64,000 bases of DNA from contig NZ_CP063814.1 of the NCBI RefSeq assembly GCF_015277875.1, forward strand, positions 620,001-684,000. The letters run 5' to 3'. Position 1 is the stretch's first letter, and every line of letters begins with the position of its first letter. The notes beneath the pieces were generated by a model, which saw only the letters and a program-made list of their open reading frames with translations, had not been told where the DNA came from and searched no databases. The stretch is from Microbacterium luteum (GTDB lineage Bacteria > Actinomycetota > Actinomycetes > Actinomycetales > Microbacteriaceae). Made by a program: the position numbers and the translations under genes. Shown here one piece after another: positions 52,948 to 61,817 of the stretch.

Positions 52948-54239
52948 CCGCCGTGCACGACCTCGTCGTCGACGACGCCGTCATCGTCACGATGAACGCG
53001 CGACGCGATGTCGTGCATGGCTGGATCGCGATCGACGACGGCGCCGTCACCGCTGTCGGTTCCGGGCGGGCGCCGACGGCGCGGGAGAGAGTGGATGCGC
53101 GCGGCGGCATCGTTCATCCCGGGTTCCTCAGCACGCATCAGCACGCGATGGATGCGCTCGGTCGGGCCGCGCATGATGAGGCGCCGGACTTCTTCGACTG
53201 GTTGTTCGGCACCTACTACGGGACCGTGCTCGGCTACGGCGACGCGGACGCCGGTCGGGCCGTTGCGCTCACCGGCGCCGACCTGGCGCGGGCCGGGATC
53301 ACCACCGTGGTCGACTGCTGGGGTGTCGGGGGCGTGGGTAGCCGCCGCGCGGACGCCTGTCTCGTCGCCTCGGTGGCGGCGGCCGTTCGCACGGGTCTGC
53401 GGTGGATCGTCGCTCCCAAGGTCTCGGACCGGCTCCCGCCGGGGTGGGATGCGCTCCTCGACCGCCACGCGGTCGAACCGGCCGACCTCGTCGCGCCGAC
53501 CGACGTCGCGCGGCGGTTCGCGGATGCCGCGTGCGACCTCGCGACCGGTCGTGTCGAGGTGTGGACCAGCGTGGAACTGCCCGAGATGGCGGGCGACGCG
53601 CTTCTCGCCGGCCTCGGTGACGTGGCACGCGCGCGCTCCGTCGGATTCACAACGCACGTGTGCGCATCCGAGGCGGGTGCCGTCGACGTCGGCGGTGAGC
53701 GCGCGGTCGCGCGGCTCGATCGCCTCGGGCTGGTCCGACCCGGCACCGTCGCGGCACACGCGGTTTTCGCCGACGCGAGCGACCGCGACCTCCTCGCGGA
53801 CCGCGGCATGGGTGCGGCCCACTGCGCTGCCGCGACGATGCTGCTCGGCGGCACGTCGAGTCCGCTCGGCGCGCTTCGCGACGCGGGTGTCGCCGTCGGC
53901 CTCGGTCTCGACAACGCCACGCTGAACACGACCGCCGACATGGGCGCCGAGATGCGCCAAGCGCTCATGTTCGACCGGGTCGCCGGTACGGGGCGTGCGC
54001 GCGCGACCGCGCACGAGATCTTCGCGCACGCGACCATCGACGGCGCTCGAGCTCTCGGGCGGGATGCGGAGCTCGGCTCCATCGAGCCGGGAAAGCGCGC
54101 CGACCTCGTGCTCGTCGACACGGGCGGGTCGCACCTCCAGCCGCCGCGCGACCCCGTGCTCGCGCTGGTGTGGCAGGCGACGTGTGCCGACATCCGCCTG
54201 GTCCTGGTCGACGGTGAACCCGTGCACGAGCGTCGATAG
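52944..54239 (+). CDS. Amidohydrolase (nucleobase deaminase-like)
   Basis: A 431-residue amidohydrolase of the TRZ/ATZ/guanine-deaminase superfamily from the GTG at 52944. Metal ligands His65 and His67 (STHQHAMD) are visible; the later His in FTTHVCASEAGAV, the His in VAAHAVFAD and the Asp in GLGLDNATLN complete the site. The C-terminal beta sandwich includes SIEPGKRADLVLVD. It should deaminate a heterocyclic base. Coupling to the PRTase upstream suggests a purine or pterin-like substrate that is then salvaged; the substrate is inference. Confidence 0.88.
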   Translation: MTAVHDLVVDDAVIVTMNARRDVVHGWIAIDDGAVTAVGSGRAPTARERVDARGGIVHPGFLSTHQHAMDALGRAAHDEAPDFFDWLFGTYYGTVLGYGDADAGRAVALTGADLARAGITTVVDCWGVGGVGSRRADACLVASVAAAVRTGLRWIVAPKVSDRLPPGWDALLDRHAVEPADLVAPTDVARRFADAACDLATGRVEVWTSVELPEMAGDALLAGLGDVARARSVGFTTHVCASEAGAVDVGGERAVARLDRLGLVRPGTVAAHAVFADASDRDLLADRGMGAAHCAAATMLLGGTSSPLGALRDAGVAVGLGLDNATLNTTADMGAEMRQALMFDRVAGTGRARATAHEIFAHATIDGARALGRDAELGSIEPGKRADLVLVDTGGSHLQPPRDPVLALVWQATCADIRLVLVDGEPVHERR

Positions 54240-54323
54240 CTCCCGTCGCTTTCGCACGCAACCCCGTCGCGCGGCGCGCGCCTCCCCTCCTACGGTGGAG
54301 GTCCGCACGGAAAGGAGACCACC

Positions 54324-54539
54324 ATGTCCAACCTCCCGATTCCCCCCGCCCCCGGTTTCTACGGCGACGGTCATGCGCAGGACGCCGACCAGGAGCGCAC
54401 CGAAGACCGCGAACGACTCGAACGAGACCGGGATGCCGTGCTGGACCCCGATGTCGACGAAGACACCCAGAACTCGGCGGACGCCGATGAGCGCGCCGCT
54501 CGAGAAGGCGTGGCCGACGGCGACGTGCCGAACGAATGA
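54324..54539 (+). CDS. Small acidic protein (71 aa)
   Basis: A 71-residue acidic, hydrophilic, probably disordered protein from the ATG at 54324, preceded by AAAGGAG. It is rich in Asp, Glu and Arg (DRERLERDRDAVLDPDVDED). It resembles in composition the acidic protein encoded at 25551. Its stop overlaps the ATG of the aldo/keto reductase gene by 4 bp, so both are made from one message. No function can be assigned. Confidence 0.7.
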   Translation: MSNLPIPPAPGFYGDGHAQDADQERTEDRERLERDRDAVLDPDVDEDTQNSADADERAAREGVADGDVPNE

Positions 54540-55393
54540 CTCCTCAGGACAAGCCCTCGGTGATGCAGATCCCGACAGTCACGCTCAACGACGACACGCT
54601 CTTCCCACAGGTGGGCCTCGGCACCTATGGGCTGAACGGCGACGAGGGCATCGAGGCCGTGGTGGCCGCCATCGCTTCGGGCTACCGGCTGCTGGACACC
54701 GCGGTGAACTACGAGAACGAGCGGGAGATCGGAGAGGCGGTGCGCCGCAGCGGCGCGGACCGTGACGAGCTGTTCGTGGCGACGAAGATCCCGGGACGCC
54801 ACCACGGCTACGACCTGGCGATCGAATCGACCAACGGTTCGCTGAACGTGCTCGGTCTGGACCGCATCGATCTCAGCCTCATCCACTGGCCGAATCCGAG
54901 CGTCGACAAGTACGTCGACACGTGGAAGGCGATGATCGACCTCCGCGGCGAGGGCAAGATCAGGTCGATCGGGGTGTCGAACTTCACCCAGCCGATGCTC
55001 GAGCGCCTCATCGAGGAGACCGGAGTCGTGCCCGCGGTCAATCAGGTCGAACTGCACCCGTACTTTCCGCAGGCGGCCCTGCGCGCGTTCCACGCCGAGC
55101 ACGGCATCCGCACCGAGTCTTGGAGCCCACTGGCCAAGCGCAGCGAGCTGCTCACGGAGCCGATCCTGCGCGAACTCGCCGAGATCCACGGGAAGTCGCC
55201 GTCGCAGATCGCGCTGCGGTGGCACGTGGAGCTCGGCTCGACGCCCATCCCCAAATCCGCCGACCCCGATCGCCAGCGCGACAACGCCGACGTGTTCGAC
55301 GTCGAGCTCACCGACGACGAGGTCGCGGCGATCTCCGCCCTCGAGCGGGGACGTCTGTGGGGCGGCGACCCCGACATCCACGAGGAGATGTGA
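54536..55393 (+). CDS. Aldo/keto reductase (AKR5-like)
   Basis: A 285-residue aldo/keto reductase whose ATG overlaps the previous stop. The catalytic tetrad is complete: Asp54, Tyr59 (LLDTAVNYENE), Lys84 (VATKIPG) and His117 (LSLIHWPNP). IPKSADPDRQRDN near the C-terminus is the NADPH-binding signature. The pattern fits the 2,5-diketo-D-gluconate reductase/DkgA-like group, which reduces carbonyl compounds such as methylglyoxal with NADPH. Cytoplasmic. Confidence 0.93.
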   Translation: MTPQDKPSVMQIPTVTLNDDTLFPQVGLGTYGLNGDEGIEAVVAAIASGYRLLDTAVNYENEREIGEAVRRSGADRDELFVATKIPGRHHGYDLAIESTNGSLNVLGLDRIDLSLIHWPNPSVDKYVDTWKAMIDLRGEGKIRSIGVSNFTQPMLERLIEETGVVPAVNQVELHPYFPQAALRAFHAEHGIRTESWSPLAKRSELLTEPILRELAEIHGKSPSQIALRWHVELGSTPIPKSADPDRQRDNADVFDVELTDDEVAAISALERGRLWGGDPDIHEEM

Positions 55394-55414
55394 CTCCGGT
55401 CGCCGTGTCGGGGG

Positions 55415-55861
55415 TCAGGCGACGGCGCGGCGCACGAGGTCGCGCAGGCGCGACTCGACCTCGGATGTGACCTCGACGACCGCGAACGAGGTCGGCCACA
55501 TCGCGCCGTCGTCGAGGTGCGCGTGCTCGTCGAAGTTGACGGTCGGGTAGCGCGTGTCGAACTTCGACTTCGGCTGGACGAACATGACGACCTTGCCCTC
55601 GCCGTTGGCGTACGCGGGGAAGCCGTAGAACGTCTTCGGCGCGAGGTCCGGGGCCTCCTCGGACACGAGCCGGTGGAACATCGTCGCGACCTCGGAGTCG
55701 ATTCCCTCGAGCTCGTCGATGGCGCTCACGCACGCCTCCATCTCGCGCGCCAGCTTCGCCGCGCCCTTCAGACCCTTCGTCGATCGCAGCTCCTCGGCCC
55801 GCTGCTTCATCGCGGCCTTCTCGTCGTCGGAGAATCCGCCGTTCCCGTCGTTGCTCACCAC
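55415..55861 (-). CDS. DUF1801/YdhG-like protein
   Basis: A 148-residue soluble protein. The N-terminal charged helical segment (DEKAAMKQRAEELRSTKGLKG) is typical of actinobacterial DUF1801-like proteins, and the core TMFHRLVSEEAPDLAPKTFYGFPAYANGEGKVVMFVQP is the conserved domain also called iron-chaperone or YdhG-like. No function is established. The gene is convergent with the aldo/keto reductase gene. Confidence 0.85.
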   Translation of the reverse strand: MVSNDGNGGFSDDEKAAMKQRAEELRSTKGLKGAAKLAREMEACVSAIDELEGIDSEVATMFHRLVSEEAPDLAPKTFYGFPAYANGEGKVVMFVQPKSKFDTRYPTVNFDEHAHLDDGAMWPTSFAVVEVTSEVESRLRDLVRRAVA

Positions 55862-55959
55862 CGGCTCCCTTCGCTCACCGCGGCCTTTCGGACCTTACTC
55901 CGACGATGCGCAGCGTGCCCACTCGCGGAGGGATCTCCGGAACGGTATCGACAGCCGGA

Positions 55960-56751
55960 TCAGTGGGGCGCGTGGTACTCGGCTTCGCCGCGCTTCCAGT
56001 AGCCCTTGACCACGATCTGCTCCGCCGGAAGCATCCAGCGTTCGCGCAGAAGCGCCCGTCCGCTCTTCACGATCGCCTGCTCGGCGGCGACGAACCCGAA
56101 CACGGCGCCGTCTGGTCGCTCGTCCGCTCCGATCCCGTCGAGTGTCGCGGCGAGAGCCGTGCCGGAGGGACCGTCGCCCCGATGGACGAACGAGACCGAC
56201 ACTCCCGCGGGCACGTTCTGAAGCGGCAGCTCACGGTCTGGCCCGGCCACTTCGATCAGGATGCGGCCGACCGCGTCGGCATCCATCAGTCCCACGAAGC
56301 GGCGCATCGCGGGAACGGCCGTCTCGTCGCCGGCGAGGAACCAGGCGTCGGGTCGTCCGGCCATGACCGCGGAGCCGCGCGGTCCGCCCACGCCCGCCGG
56401 AGAGCCCAGGGGAGCGTGGGCCGCCCAGGGCGCGCCGATGCCCTGATCGCCGTGGACGGCGAACTCCAGCTCGAGCCATCCCTCGTCGGCGTTCCATGCG
56501 AGGGGGGTGTACTCCCGGCTCGGCGAGGCACGGAGCTCCTCCACCGTCGAGGTCTCGCCGTCGGGGAAGAAGACCCGGATGTGGTCGTCGGCGCCCAGCG
56601 AGGCGAACCCGACTAGGTCGTCGCCGGTCAATCGCACGCGTACGTACTCGGGAGTGACCCACTCCCGGGCGGTCAGCGTCGTCCACCGGAACCGGAGCTC
56701 GAGCGGCCGGCGTTCGATGCGGAAAGTGGGTGTCTCAGCCGAGGAAGTCAT
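55960..56751 (-). CDS. Siderophore-interacting protein (flavin ferric reductase)
   Basis: A 263-residue FAD-binding protein of the SIP/ViuB family: ferredoxin-reductase-like FAD domain (VRVRLTGDDLVGFASLGADDH, REYTPLAW) and a SIP C-terminal domain ending in KGYWKRGEAEYH, which is diagnostic. It releases iron from imported ferric siderophores by reduction. An iron-box palindrome (56754-56775) lies directly upstream of the start codon, so transcription should be repressed by a DtxR/IdeR regulator when iron is plentiful. The message may be leaderless. Confidence 0.95.
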   Translation of the reverse strand: MTSSAETPTFRIERRPLELRFRWTTLTAREWVTPEYVRVRLTGDDLVGFASLGADDHIRVFFPDGETSTVEELRASPSREYTPLAWNADEGWLELEFAVHGDQGIGAPWAAHAPLGSPAGVGGPRGSAVMAGRPDAWFLAGDETAVPAMRRFVGLMDADAVGRILIEVAGPDRELPLQNVPAGVSVSFVHRGDGPSGTALAATLDGIGADERPDGAVFGFVAAEQAIVKSGRALLRERWMLPAEQIVVKGYWKRGEAEYHAPH

Positions 56752-56753
56752 CG

Positions 56754-56775
56754 CGACTTAGGCTAGCCTAAGTCG
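56754..56775. promoter_or_regulatory. DtxR/IdeR iron box
   Basis: A perfect 22-bp palindrome with the core TTAGGCTAGCCTAA, close to the DtxR/IdeR consensus TTAGGTTAGSCTAACCTAA. It starts 3 bp upstream of the siderophore-interacting protein ATG (56751, minus strand) and must cover its promoter. Confidence 0.85.
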
Positions 56776-56807
56776 GCTTTGGAGTCGTCTGACCTCGAAC
56801 GATCGGT

Positions 56808-57032
56808 TCAGACCTGTGCGCCGTCGTCGTCGGGATCTTCGAGTCCGACCCGGCGACCGCGCCAGGATTCGTACGCGATGAGCCATCCGATCGAGATCGC
56901 CCCGGCGAGGATCACGCCGAGCCACACGTTCTGCAGGATCAGCCCGATCAGCACGCCGACGACGAACAGCAGAACGGTGCCGAGCAGCCACTGGAGCCGG
57001 CCGCGCGGAAACCCGGTGCGAGGTTCAGACAT
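56808..57032 (-). CDS. Small membrane protein (74 aa)
   Basis: A 74-residue protein from the ATG at 57032. Two hydrophobic segments (about 15-33 WLLGTVLLFVVGVLIGLIL and 36-52 VWLGVILAGAISIGWLI) are separated by a short turn; the C-terminus is acidic. I do not recognise a family. It lies upstream of the siderophore-interacting protein gene on the same strand with a 56-bp gap that contains the iron box, so it is not controlled by it. Confidence 0.7.
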   Translation of the reverse strand: MSEPRTGFPRGRLQWLLGTVLLFVVGVLIGLILQNVWLGVILAGAISIGWLIAYESWRGRRVGLEDPDDDGAQV

Positions 57033-57127
57033 GTCGCCAGCCTACGGGCACGCCGGCGACGGATGCCGGCCGCGGGATGCCGTCCGCGGAGTGACGGGCC
57101 GCCGGCATCCGTGGGAGTGTGGAGCGC

Positions 57128-58060
57128 ATGAGCGCCGCGATCACTCCCGCACCGTCCGCACTGACCCTGGGCACATCCGGACTCGGACGAGACACGGAGG
57201 TCGGCTCCGTCGAGGAGGCGGCCGCGGTAGACCTGGTGCTGGCCCTGCTGCGGAGCGACCACGCGCTCCTCGACACCTCCAACGCCTACGCCGGGGGGCG
57301 CTCGGAAGCCGTGATCGGCAAGGCGCTGGCCGCGCTCAGCCCGGACGAGGTCAGCTCGGCCGGGCAGCCACCGGTGGTCACGAAGGTCGATGGCGATCCC
57401 GAGACCGGCGTCTTCGACCGTGACCGCGTGCTGCGCTCCTACGAGGAATCCCTCGCGCGGCTCGGCGTGGATCGCGTCTCCCTGGTGCACCTGCACGACC
57501 CGTTCACGATCACCTTCGAGCAGGCGGTCGCCCCGGGCGGTGCGCTCGACGGGATGCGGCATCTGCGCGACACCGGTGCCGTCGATGCGATCGGCATCGC
57601 CGCCGCGCCCGCATCCCTCGTGCAGCAGTACGTCGATACCGACGCCTTCGACGCTGTGCTGTGCCACAACCGCTTCACGCTCGTCGACCAGACCGCGCGC
57701 GCCCTGTTCGAGGACGCGAAGTCGCGTGGGATGACGGTCTTCAACGCTGCGCCCTTCGGCGCCGGACTGCTCGCCAAGGGGTCGGCCTCCGGGGCTCGCT
57801 ACGGCTATCGCGAGGTGCCCGACGACCTGCGGCGCTGGGTGCAGGCGGCCGAAGAGGTGTGTGCGGCGAACGGGGTCTCGCTGCGGGCTGCTGCGCTCCA
57901 CTTCTCGCTGCGGTCACCGCTGGTCGATTCGACCGTCGTCGGGGTCTCGTCTCCGTCGCGCCTCGCCGAGCTCGACGAGCTTGCGGCGACGCCCGTGCCC
58001 GATGACGTCTGGGGCGCGCTCGAAGGCCTCGGGCCCGCGCCGTCGAACGTGGACGCCTGA
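57128..58060 (+). CDS. Aldo/keto reductase (L-fucose/galactose dehydrogenase-like)
   Basis: A 310-residue aldo/keto reductase from the ATG at 57128. The tetrad is Asp49, Tyr54 (LLDTSNAYAGG), Lys86 (VVTKVDG) and His123 (LVHLHDP). The pattern LGRDTEVGSVEE and HLHDPFTITFEQAVAPGGAL resembles D-threo-aldose/L-fucose dehydrogenases, which oxidise sugars to lactones. This subgroup call is inference from pattern. It ends 2 bp before the convergent SpoIIAA-like gene. Confidence 0.9.
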   Translation: MSAAITPAPSALTLGTSGLGRDTEVGSVEEAAAVDLVLALLRSDHALLDTSNAYAGGRSEAVIGKALAALSPDEVSSAGQPPVVTKVDGDPETGVFDRDRVLRSYEESLARLGVDRVSLVHLHDPFTITFEQAVAPGGALDGMRHLRDTGAVDAIGIAAAPASLVQQYVDTDAFDAVLCHNRFTLVDQTARALFEDAKSRGMTVFNAAPFGAGLLAKGSASGARYGYREVPDDLRRWVQAAEEVCAANGVSLRAAALHFSLRSPLVDSTVVGVSSPSRLAELDELAATPVPDDVWGALEGLGPAPSNVDA

Positions 58061-58062
58061 GG

Positions 58063-58434
58063 TCAGTCGTCGCCTCCGGCCGCCCACGCGATCGCCGCTT
58101 CTTCGCGGTCGACGGCGAAGAAGCGCAGGTCGCCGGGGAAGAGAAACGCGAGGCTGTGGATGATCTCGGCGATGACGGAGTGTCCCGTGACGACGGCGCA
58201 GCGCCCCCACACGCGGCGCGGCTTGCCGGACAGAAGCGTGTCCTGCCACATCGCGCCGAGCGAGTAGCGCTCGAACCGGTCACCCAGCACCATCACGAGG
58301 TTCACCTTTTCGTGCGTGGACAATGCTCGGTCCAGGGCCGGATCCAGCACCTTCTCGTAGTCTTCGGCGGTCACGTCGCCGACGGCGCGAAAGCCGAGGA
58401 CGCCGTCGGGAACATCGTCGATCGTCTCGATCAT
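58063..58434 (-). CDS. SpoIIAA-like (DUF3478) STAS-fold protein
   Basis: A 123-residue protein from the ATG at 58434 (MIETIDDVPDGVLGFRAVG). The alternating alpha/beta pattern (LVMVLGDRFERYSLGAMWQD, CAVVTGHSVIAEIIHSLAFL, LRFFAVDREEAAIAWA) matches the SpoIIAA-like family. It is likely a membrane-associated or regulatory binding protein; no phosphorylatable STAS serine can be named with confidence. Function unknown. Confidence 0.88.
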   Translation of the reverse strand: MIETIDDVPDGVLGFRAVGDVTAEDYEKVLDPALDRALSTHEKVNLVMVLGDRFERYSLGAMWQDTLLSGKPRRVWGRCAVVTGHSVIAEIIHSLAFLFPGDLRFFAVDREEAAIAWAAGGDD

Positions 58435-58487
58435 GACCTCATCGTCGCGCGGACGAGGCACCGCGTCCACCCCTCCGGCGTCAGCCG

Positions 58488-59471
58488 TCAGCGGTCGCGG
58501 TGGTCTTCCGGATGCAGCCGGGGCGCGCGACGCGGCTCACGGACCCCGCCGGCGGCGAGGAGCCGGATGACGCGCTGCCGGTGGCCCGGCCATGCGGACA
58601 GCAGCTGCAGCATCCCGTCGTCGTCGGTGCGCGAACCCGTGAGGGCGTAGCCGACGTGGTGAGCGAGGTGATAATCGCCCACGCTCACCGCATCGGAGTC
58701 GCCGAGCGCGCGGATGCGCGTCTCCGCCGAGGTCCACGGCCCGATGCCCGGCTGCGAGATGAGGATGCGGTCGACCGCCTCGCCGTCGGCGGCGTCGGCG
58801 ATCGCGCGCTCGAGGGCATCGCCGCGGCGGGCGGCTCGGACCACCGTCTGCGACTGCGGCGGCTCCAGTCCCGCGCGGTGCCACGCCCACGACGGGACGC
58901 GTCGCCAGCCGTCGATCGACGGCGGCGCGAACATCGGCACCGGTGTCGGTCCGGGGGCGCGCTCGCCGTACCAGGTGACGATGCGACGCCAGGCCGCGAA
59001 GGCCTGCATGCCGGTGACCTTCTGCTCGAAGATGGCGCTCGCCAGGGCCTCGAAGACGAGATCGGTACGGCCGAGCCTCAGCCCAGGATGACGATGATGC
59101 ACTTCGGCGACCAGTGGGTGGGGCGACGGATCGAAGCCGTCGGTGGTGTCGTGCTCCCCGCACAGGCCGGGCACCTGCGCCAGCGCCCACGATGCGCCGG
59201 GGCCCCATGCTGCAGCGCGGATCGTTCCGGGGGAGGTCTCTCGAAGCGCGAGCGTCGCGATGCCGATCGGGGTGCGGCTCGCGCGCCAGATGACGGTGCC
59301 GGCGAGGACCATCGTCGGGTCGTTGGCGCCGTGGCGCTGGAACAGCACCGTGCGACGCAGGTCGAAGGGATGCCGAGGGCGGTACTCGGTCTCGAGGGGG
59401 CGGCCGCCGTGAGCGACGCGCAGGCCACGCACCGGTGTGCGCGACGTCGTCGCGCGGACCGGCATGCTCAT
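58488..59471 (-). CDS. AlkA-like DNA-3-methyladenine glycosylase
   Basis: A 327-residue protein from an ATG at 59471 (59465 is also possible). The C-terminal half is an HhH-GPD domain: LISQPGIGPWTSAETRIRAL is the helix-hairpin-helix, followed by GDSDAVSVGDYHLAHHVGY containing the catalytic aspartate. It would excise alkylated bases from DNA. The N-terminal region (about 20-130) matches the AlkA-like beta domain. No Ada-type regulator is adjacent. Confidence 0.9.
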   Translation of the reverse strand: MSMPVRATTSRTPVRGLRVAHGGRPLETEYRPRHPFDLRRTVLFQRHGANDPTMVLAGTVIWRASRTPIGIATLALRETSPGTIRAAAWGPGASWALAQVPGLCGEHDTTDGFDPSPHPLVAEVHHRHPGLRLGRTDLVFEALASAIFEQKVTGMQAFAAWRRIVTWYGERAPGPTPVPMFAPPSIDGWRRVPSWAWHRAGLEPPQSQTVVRAARRGDALERAIADAADGEAVDRILISQPGIGPWTSAETRIRALGDSDAVSVGDYHLAHHVGYALTGSRTDDDGMLQLLSAWPGHRQRVIRLLAAGGVREPRRAPRLHPEDHRDR

Positions 59472-59529
59472 GGTGCACACCCTATGTCGTCACGCCGACA
59501 CGCATCCGGGTGCGCGGGCGCGAAGTGTG

Positions 59530-60267
59530 TCAGAAGCGGTCGGGCGAGGGGGTGCCGTGTCCGTAGCGGATGACGACGTCGGCGTGTCGGTCGAAGCGAT
59601 ACCCAACCCCGCGCACGGTGCGCACGATGTCTTCGTAGCGACCGAGCTTGGCGCGAAGGCGACGCACGTGCACGTCGATGGTGCGCTCGCCGGGTGCTTC
59701 CTCGTCGGATGACGCGCGCCACAGCGACGCGACGAGCTCGGCACGCTCGATCGTCGACCCCTCGCGCAGCACGAGGTACTGGAGGAGCTCGAACTCCTTG
59801 AAGGTGAACGCGGCCGACTCGCCGTCGATGAGCACACGCTTGCGGGAGATGTCCACGACGACGCCGCGCACGGCATCCTTCTCGGCTTCTTCTTCGTCGC
59901 GCTTTGTGCGGGCGACGGCGGCCGGCTCGTGCAGGGCGAGGCGGACGACGTCGACGTCGCGTCCACCCGCGCCGGTGGGGGAGAGGGCGACGGTCGCGTA
60001 GGTCTCCGCGGACGGCGCGAGGTTGGCGACGGTGCGGCGGAGCGCATCCACGAGCACGCCGAGGTCGACCCCCGCGGCCGCGGCCTTCGCCTCGTCGAGC
60101 CCCACGTAGAGGGCGAATCCGCGCGGCTCGGTGCCCGGCGGGAGCGTGCGCGCGGCCGATGCGGCCGGCGCCGGTTCGGGGTCGGCGACGGTGGGGACGG
60201 GCCCGGTCACGGCGCGCAGATGGCGAGCGGGAGGGGTCGGGCGGTCGAGGAGAGCGGTGGTCGACAT
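59530..60267 (-). CDS. Winged-helix (OmpR/PhoB-type) regulator without a receiver domain
   Basis: A 245-residue protein. The C-terminal domain (about 130-235) is a PhoB-type winged helix: FTFKEFELLQYLVLREGSTI, ERTIDVHVRRLRAKLG and VRGVGYRFDRHADVVI. The first 130 residues contain no phospho-acceptor receiver; they hold a Pro/Ala-rich stretch and a small domain (GFALYVGLDEAKAAAAGVDLG). Such stand-alone regulators are known in Microbacteriaceae. Its sensing mechanism and target are unknown. The start at 60267 abuts the long intergenic region to 60792. Confidence 0.88.
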   Translation of the reverse strand: MSTTALLDRPTPPARHLRAVTGPVPTVADPEPAPAASAARTLPPGTEPRGFALYVGLDEAKAAAAGVDLGVLVDALRRTVANLAPSAETYATVALSPTGAGGRDVDVVRLALHEPAAVARTKRDEEEAEKDAVRGVVVDISRKRVLIDGESAAFTFKEFELLQYLVLREGSTIERAELVASLWRASSDEEAPGERTIDVHVRRLRAKLGRYEDIVRTVRGVGYRFDRHADVVIRYGHGTPSPDRF

Positions 60268-60792
60268 GATGGGTCCTCAGCGGTGGGAATCCGGCCGGGT
60301 GCGGCTCAGGGGATTCACGTGTGTGTTGCGATGCGGCCCGTCGAATGGGCCGGAAGCGACGCCTTCGAGTACCCGGGGTCGGGGTACGCAGTGGTGCGTC
60401 GGGAACTCGGGTCGGAGCGAGAGAAGACCGTCGAGTCCAGCGGGGGTCACCGAATCAGCGACACATTCGACAACACATGACAGCGCGACCGGCAACCATC
60501 ATGCCGGCAGTCCCGTTCGCCTCCAGGGCGGACAGAGAGCGTGCGTCGTCAGTCATGCGCCCGATTATGACCGAACGTGTCGCTATGCGTCAAATCGCGA
60601 AGGACGATGACGCTCCGCACGGGCCGATGTGGCAGATCGCTCAGTCCCGCACCCATGGGGATGTCGTGCGAGGGTGCACGCGTTTGTTGTTTGTGGCGCG
60701 AAACTACTTGCAAGAAGCCGTCACATGTGTTTCGATGTCGTCGAAGCGTTTAGCGAAGCGCTTCGATAAGCATCGTGGACGACGGAGTCGGA
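60268..60792. other. 525-bp intergenic region without a convincing gene
   Basis: Between the divergent winged-helix and LacI genes. It is less GC-rich than its surroundings toward its right end (60680-60770). Short open frames exist on both strands but have no ribosome binding site or family resemblance. The right end carries the LacI-type palindrome at 60754-60765 and a preceding near-copy TCGAAGCG at 60740-60747. I see no RNA gene or repeat. Confidence 0.7.
60754..60765. promoter_or_regulatory. LacI-type operator upstream of the LacI gene
   Basis: CGAAGCGCTTCG, a perfect 12-bp palindrome with the central CG of LacI/GalR operators, 27 bp before the regulator's ATG (60793). The same core recurs as TCGAAGCGCTTCGA at 61849-61862, so the regulator probably binds both and autoregulates. 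Confidence 0.85.
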
Positions 60793-61815
60793 ATGGCGAA
60801 CATCAACGAGGTGGCGAAGGCTGCCGGTGTGTCGATCAGCACCGTCTCGTATGCGCTGAGCGGAAAGAGGGCGGTCTCTCCCGACACGCGCCGTCGCATC
60901 GAGAAGGCCGTCCAGGATCTCAACTATCTTCCGAACGCCGGGGCCCGCATGCTCGCCGGGCGGCGCACGCAGATCTTCGCCCTCACCGAGCCTCTTCGCA
61001 AAGACACTCACGCACCGACGCACATGGCATTCGTGCTGGCGGCCAGCGTCGCCGCCCGCCGCCACGACTACGACGTGCTCCTCCTGACCGAGGAGGAGGC
61101 TCAGCAGGGGATGCGGCGCGTCGCCGCCAATCGACTGGTCGACGCCATCCTGGTGCTCGACGTCGCACCCGATGATCCGCGGGTGGGGCTCGCTCGGTCC
61201 ATCGCGTCGCCGACGGTGTTCATCGGCGTTCCTCGCGACCATGCGGGTCTGATCTGCGTCGACCTCGACTTCGAGGCGGCAGCCGCTCGCGCGGTCGACC
61301 TTCTCGCCGACGCCGGCCACACGTCGATCGGCCTCGTCGGGCAAGCCGAAGCCGCCTACGAGAAGTCCAATTTCCCGCCGCGCGTGAGGGAGGCCTTCCT
61401 TCGCCGCGCCGAGGAGCGGGATGTCGAGGCGGTGCATGGCACGTCGGGCGGGGCGCGGGCGAGTCGCACGGCGGCCCGGCGGACCGTCGCCGACATGATC
61501 TCCCTCGGCGCGACGGCTCTCGTGCTCCATACGGCGGAGGAAGCGCACGGCTCCATCCTGGCGGAGCTGTCCGAGCGCGGCCTGCGGGTGCCGGAGGACA
61601 TCTCGGTGGTGTCGGTGGGCGCTTCGTTCGACACCGCCACCCTCGAGACGCCGATCGACTCGTTCCCGCTCGATCCGCAGGCGTCCTGCGATGCGGCGGT
61701 CGATCTCGCACTCGCCGCTGTCGACGGTCACCCGGAGCCAGCAGTGCACCTGATAGCGCCGCGGTATCACGCGTACGGGTCCATCGGCCCGCGACACGAG
61801 AGGGCGGTGGCCTGA
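60793..61815 (+). CDS. LacI-family regulator of the beta-galactosidase cluster
   Basis: A 340-residue LacI/GalR repressor from the ATG at 60793. The HTH is NINEVAKAAGVSISTVSYAL (3-22) with the hinge LNYLPNAGARMLAGRRT. The effector domain ends in SVVSVGASFDTATLETPIDS. It starts just after one operator and its stop is 2 bp before the GH42 gene, whose 5' end holds a second operator with the same core. It most likely represses this beta-galactoside cluster until a galactoside binds. Confidence 0.93.
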   Translation: MANINEVAKAAGVSISTVSYALSGKRAVSPDTRRRIEKAVQDLNYLPNAGARMLAGRRTQIFALTEPLRKDTHAPTHMAFVLAASVAARRHDYDVLLLTEEEAQQGMRRVAANRLVDAILVLDVAPDDPRVGLARSIASPTVFIGVPRDHAGLICVDLDFEAAAARAVDLLADAGHTSIGLVGQAEAAYEKSNFPPRVREAFLRRAEERDVEAVHGTSGGARASRTAARRTVADMISLGATALVLHTAEEAHGSILAELSERGLRVPEDISVVSVGASFDTATLETPIDSFPLDPQASCDAAVDLALAAVDGHPEPAVHLIAPRYHAYGSIGPRHERAVA

Positions 61816-61817
61816 TC

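Noticed and set aside
60277-60495. Short minus-strand open frame upstream of the winged-helix regulator
   Set aside because: No ribosome binding site, no recognisable family, and atypical composition for this genome.
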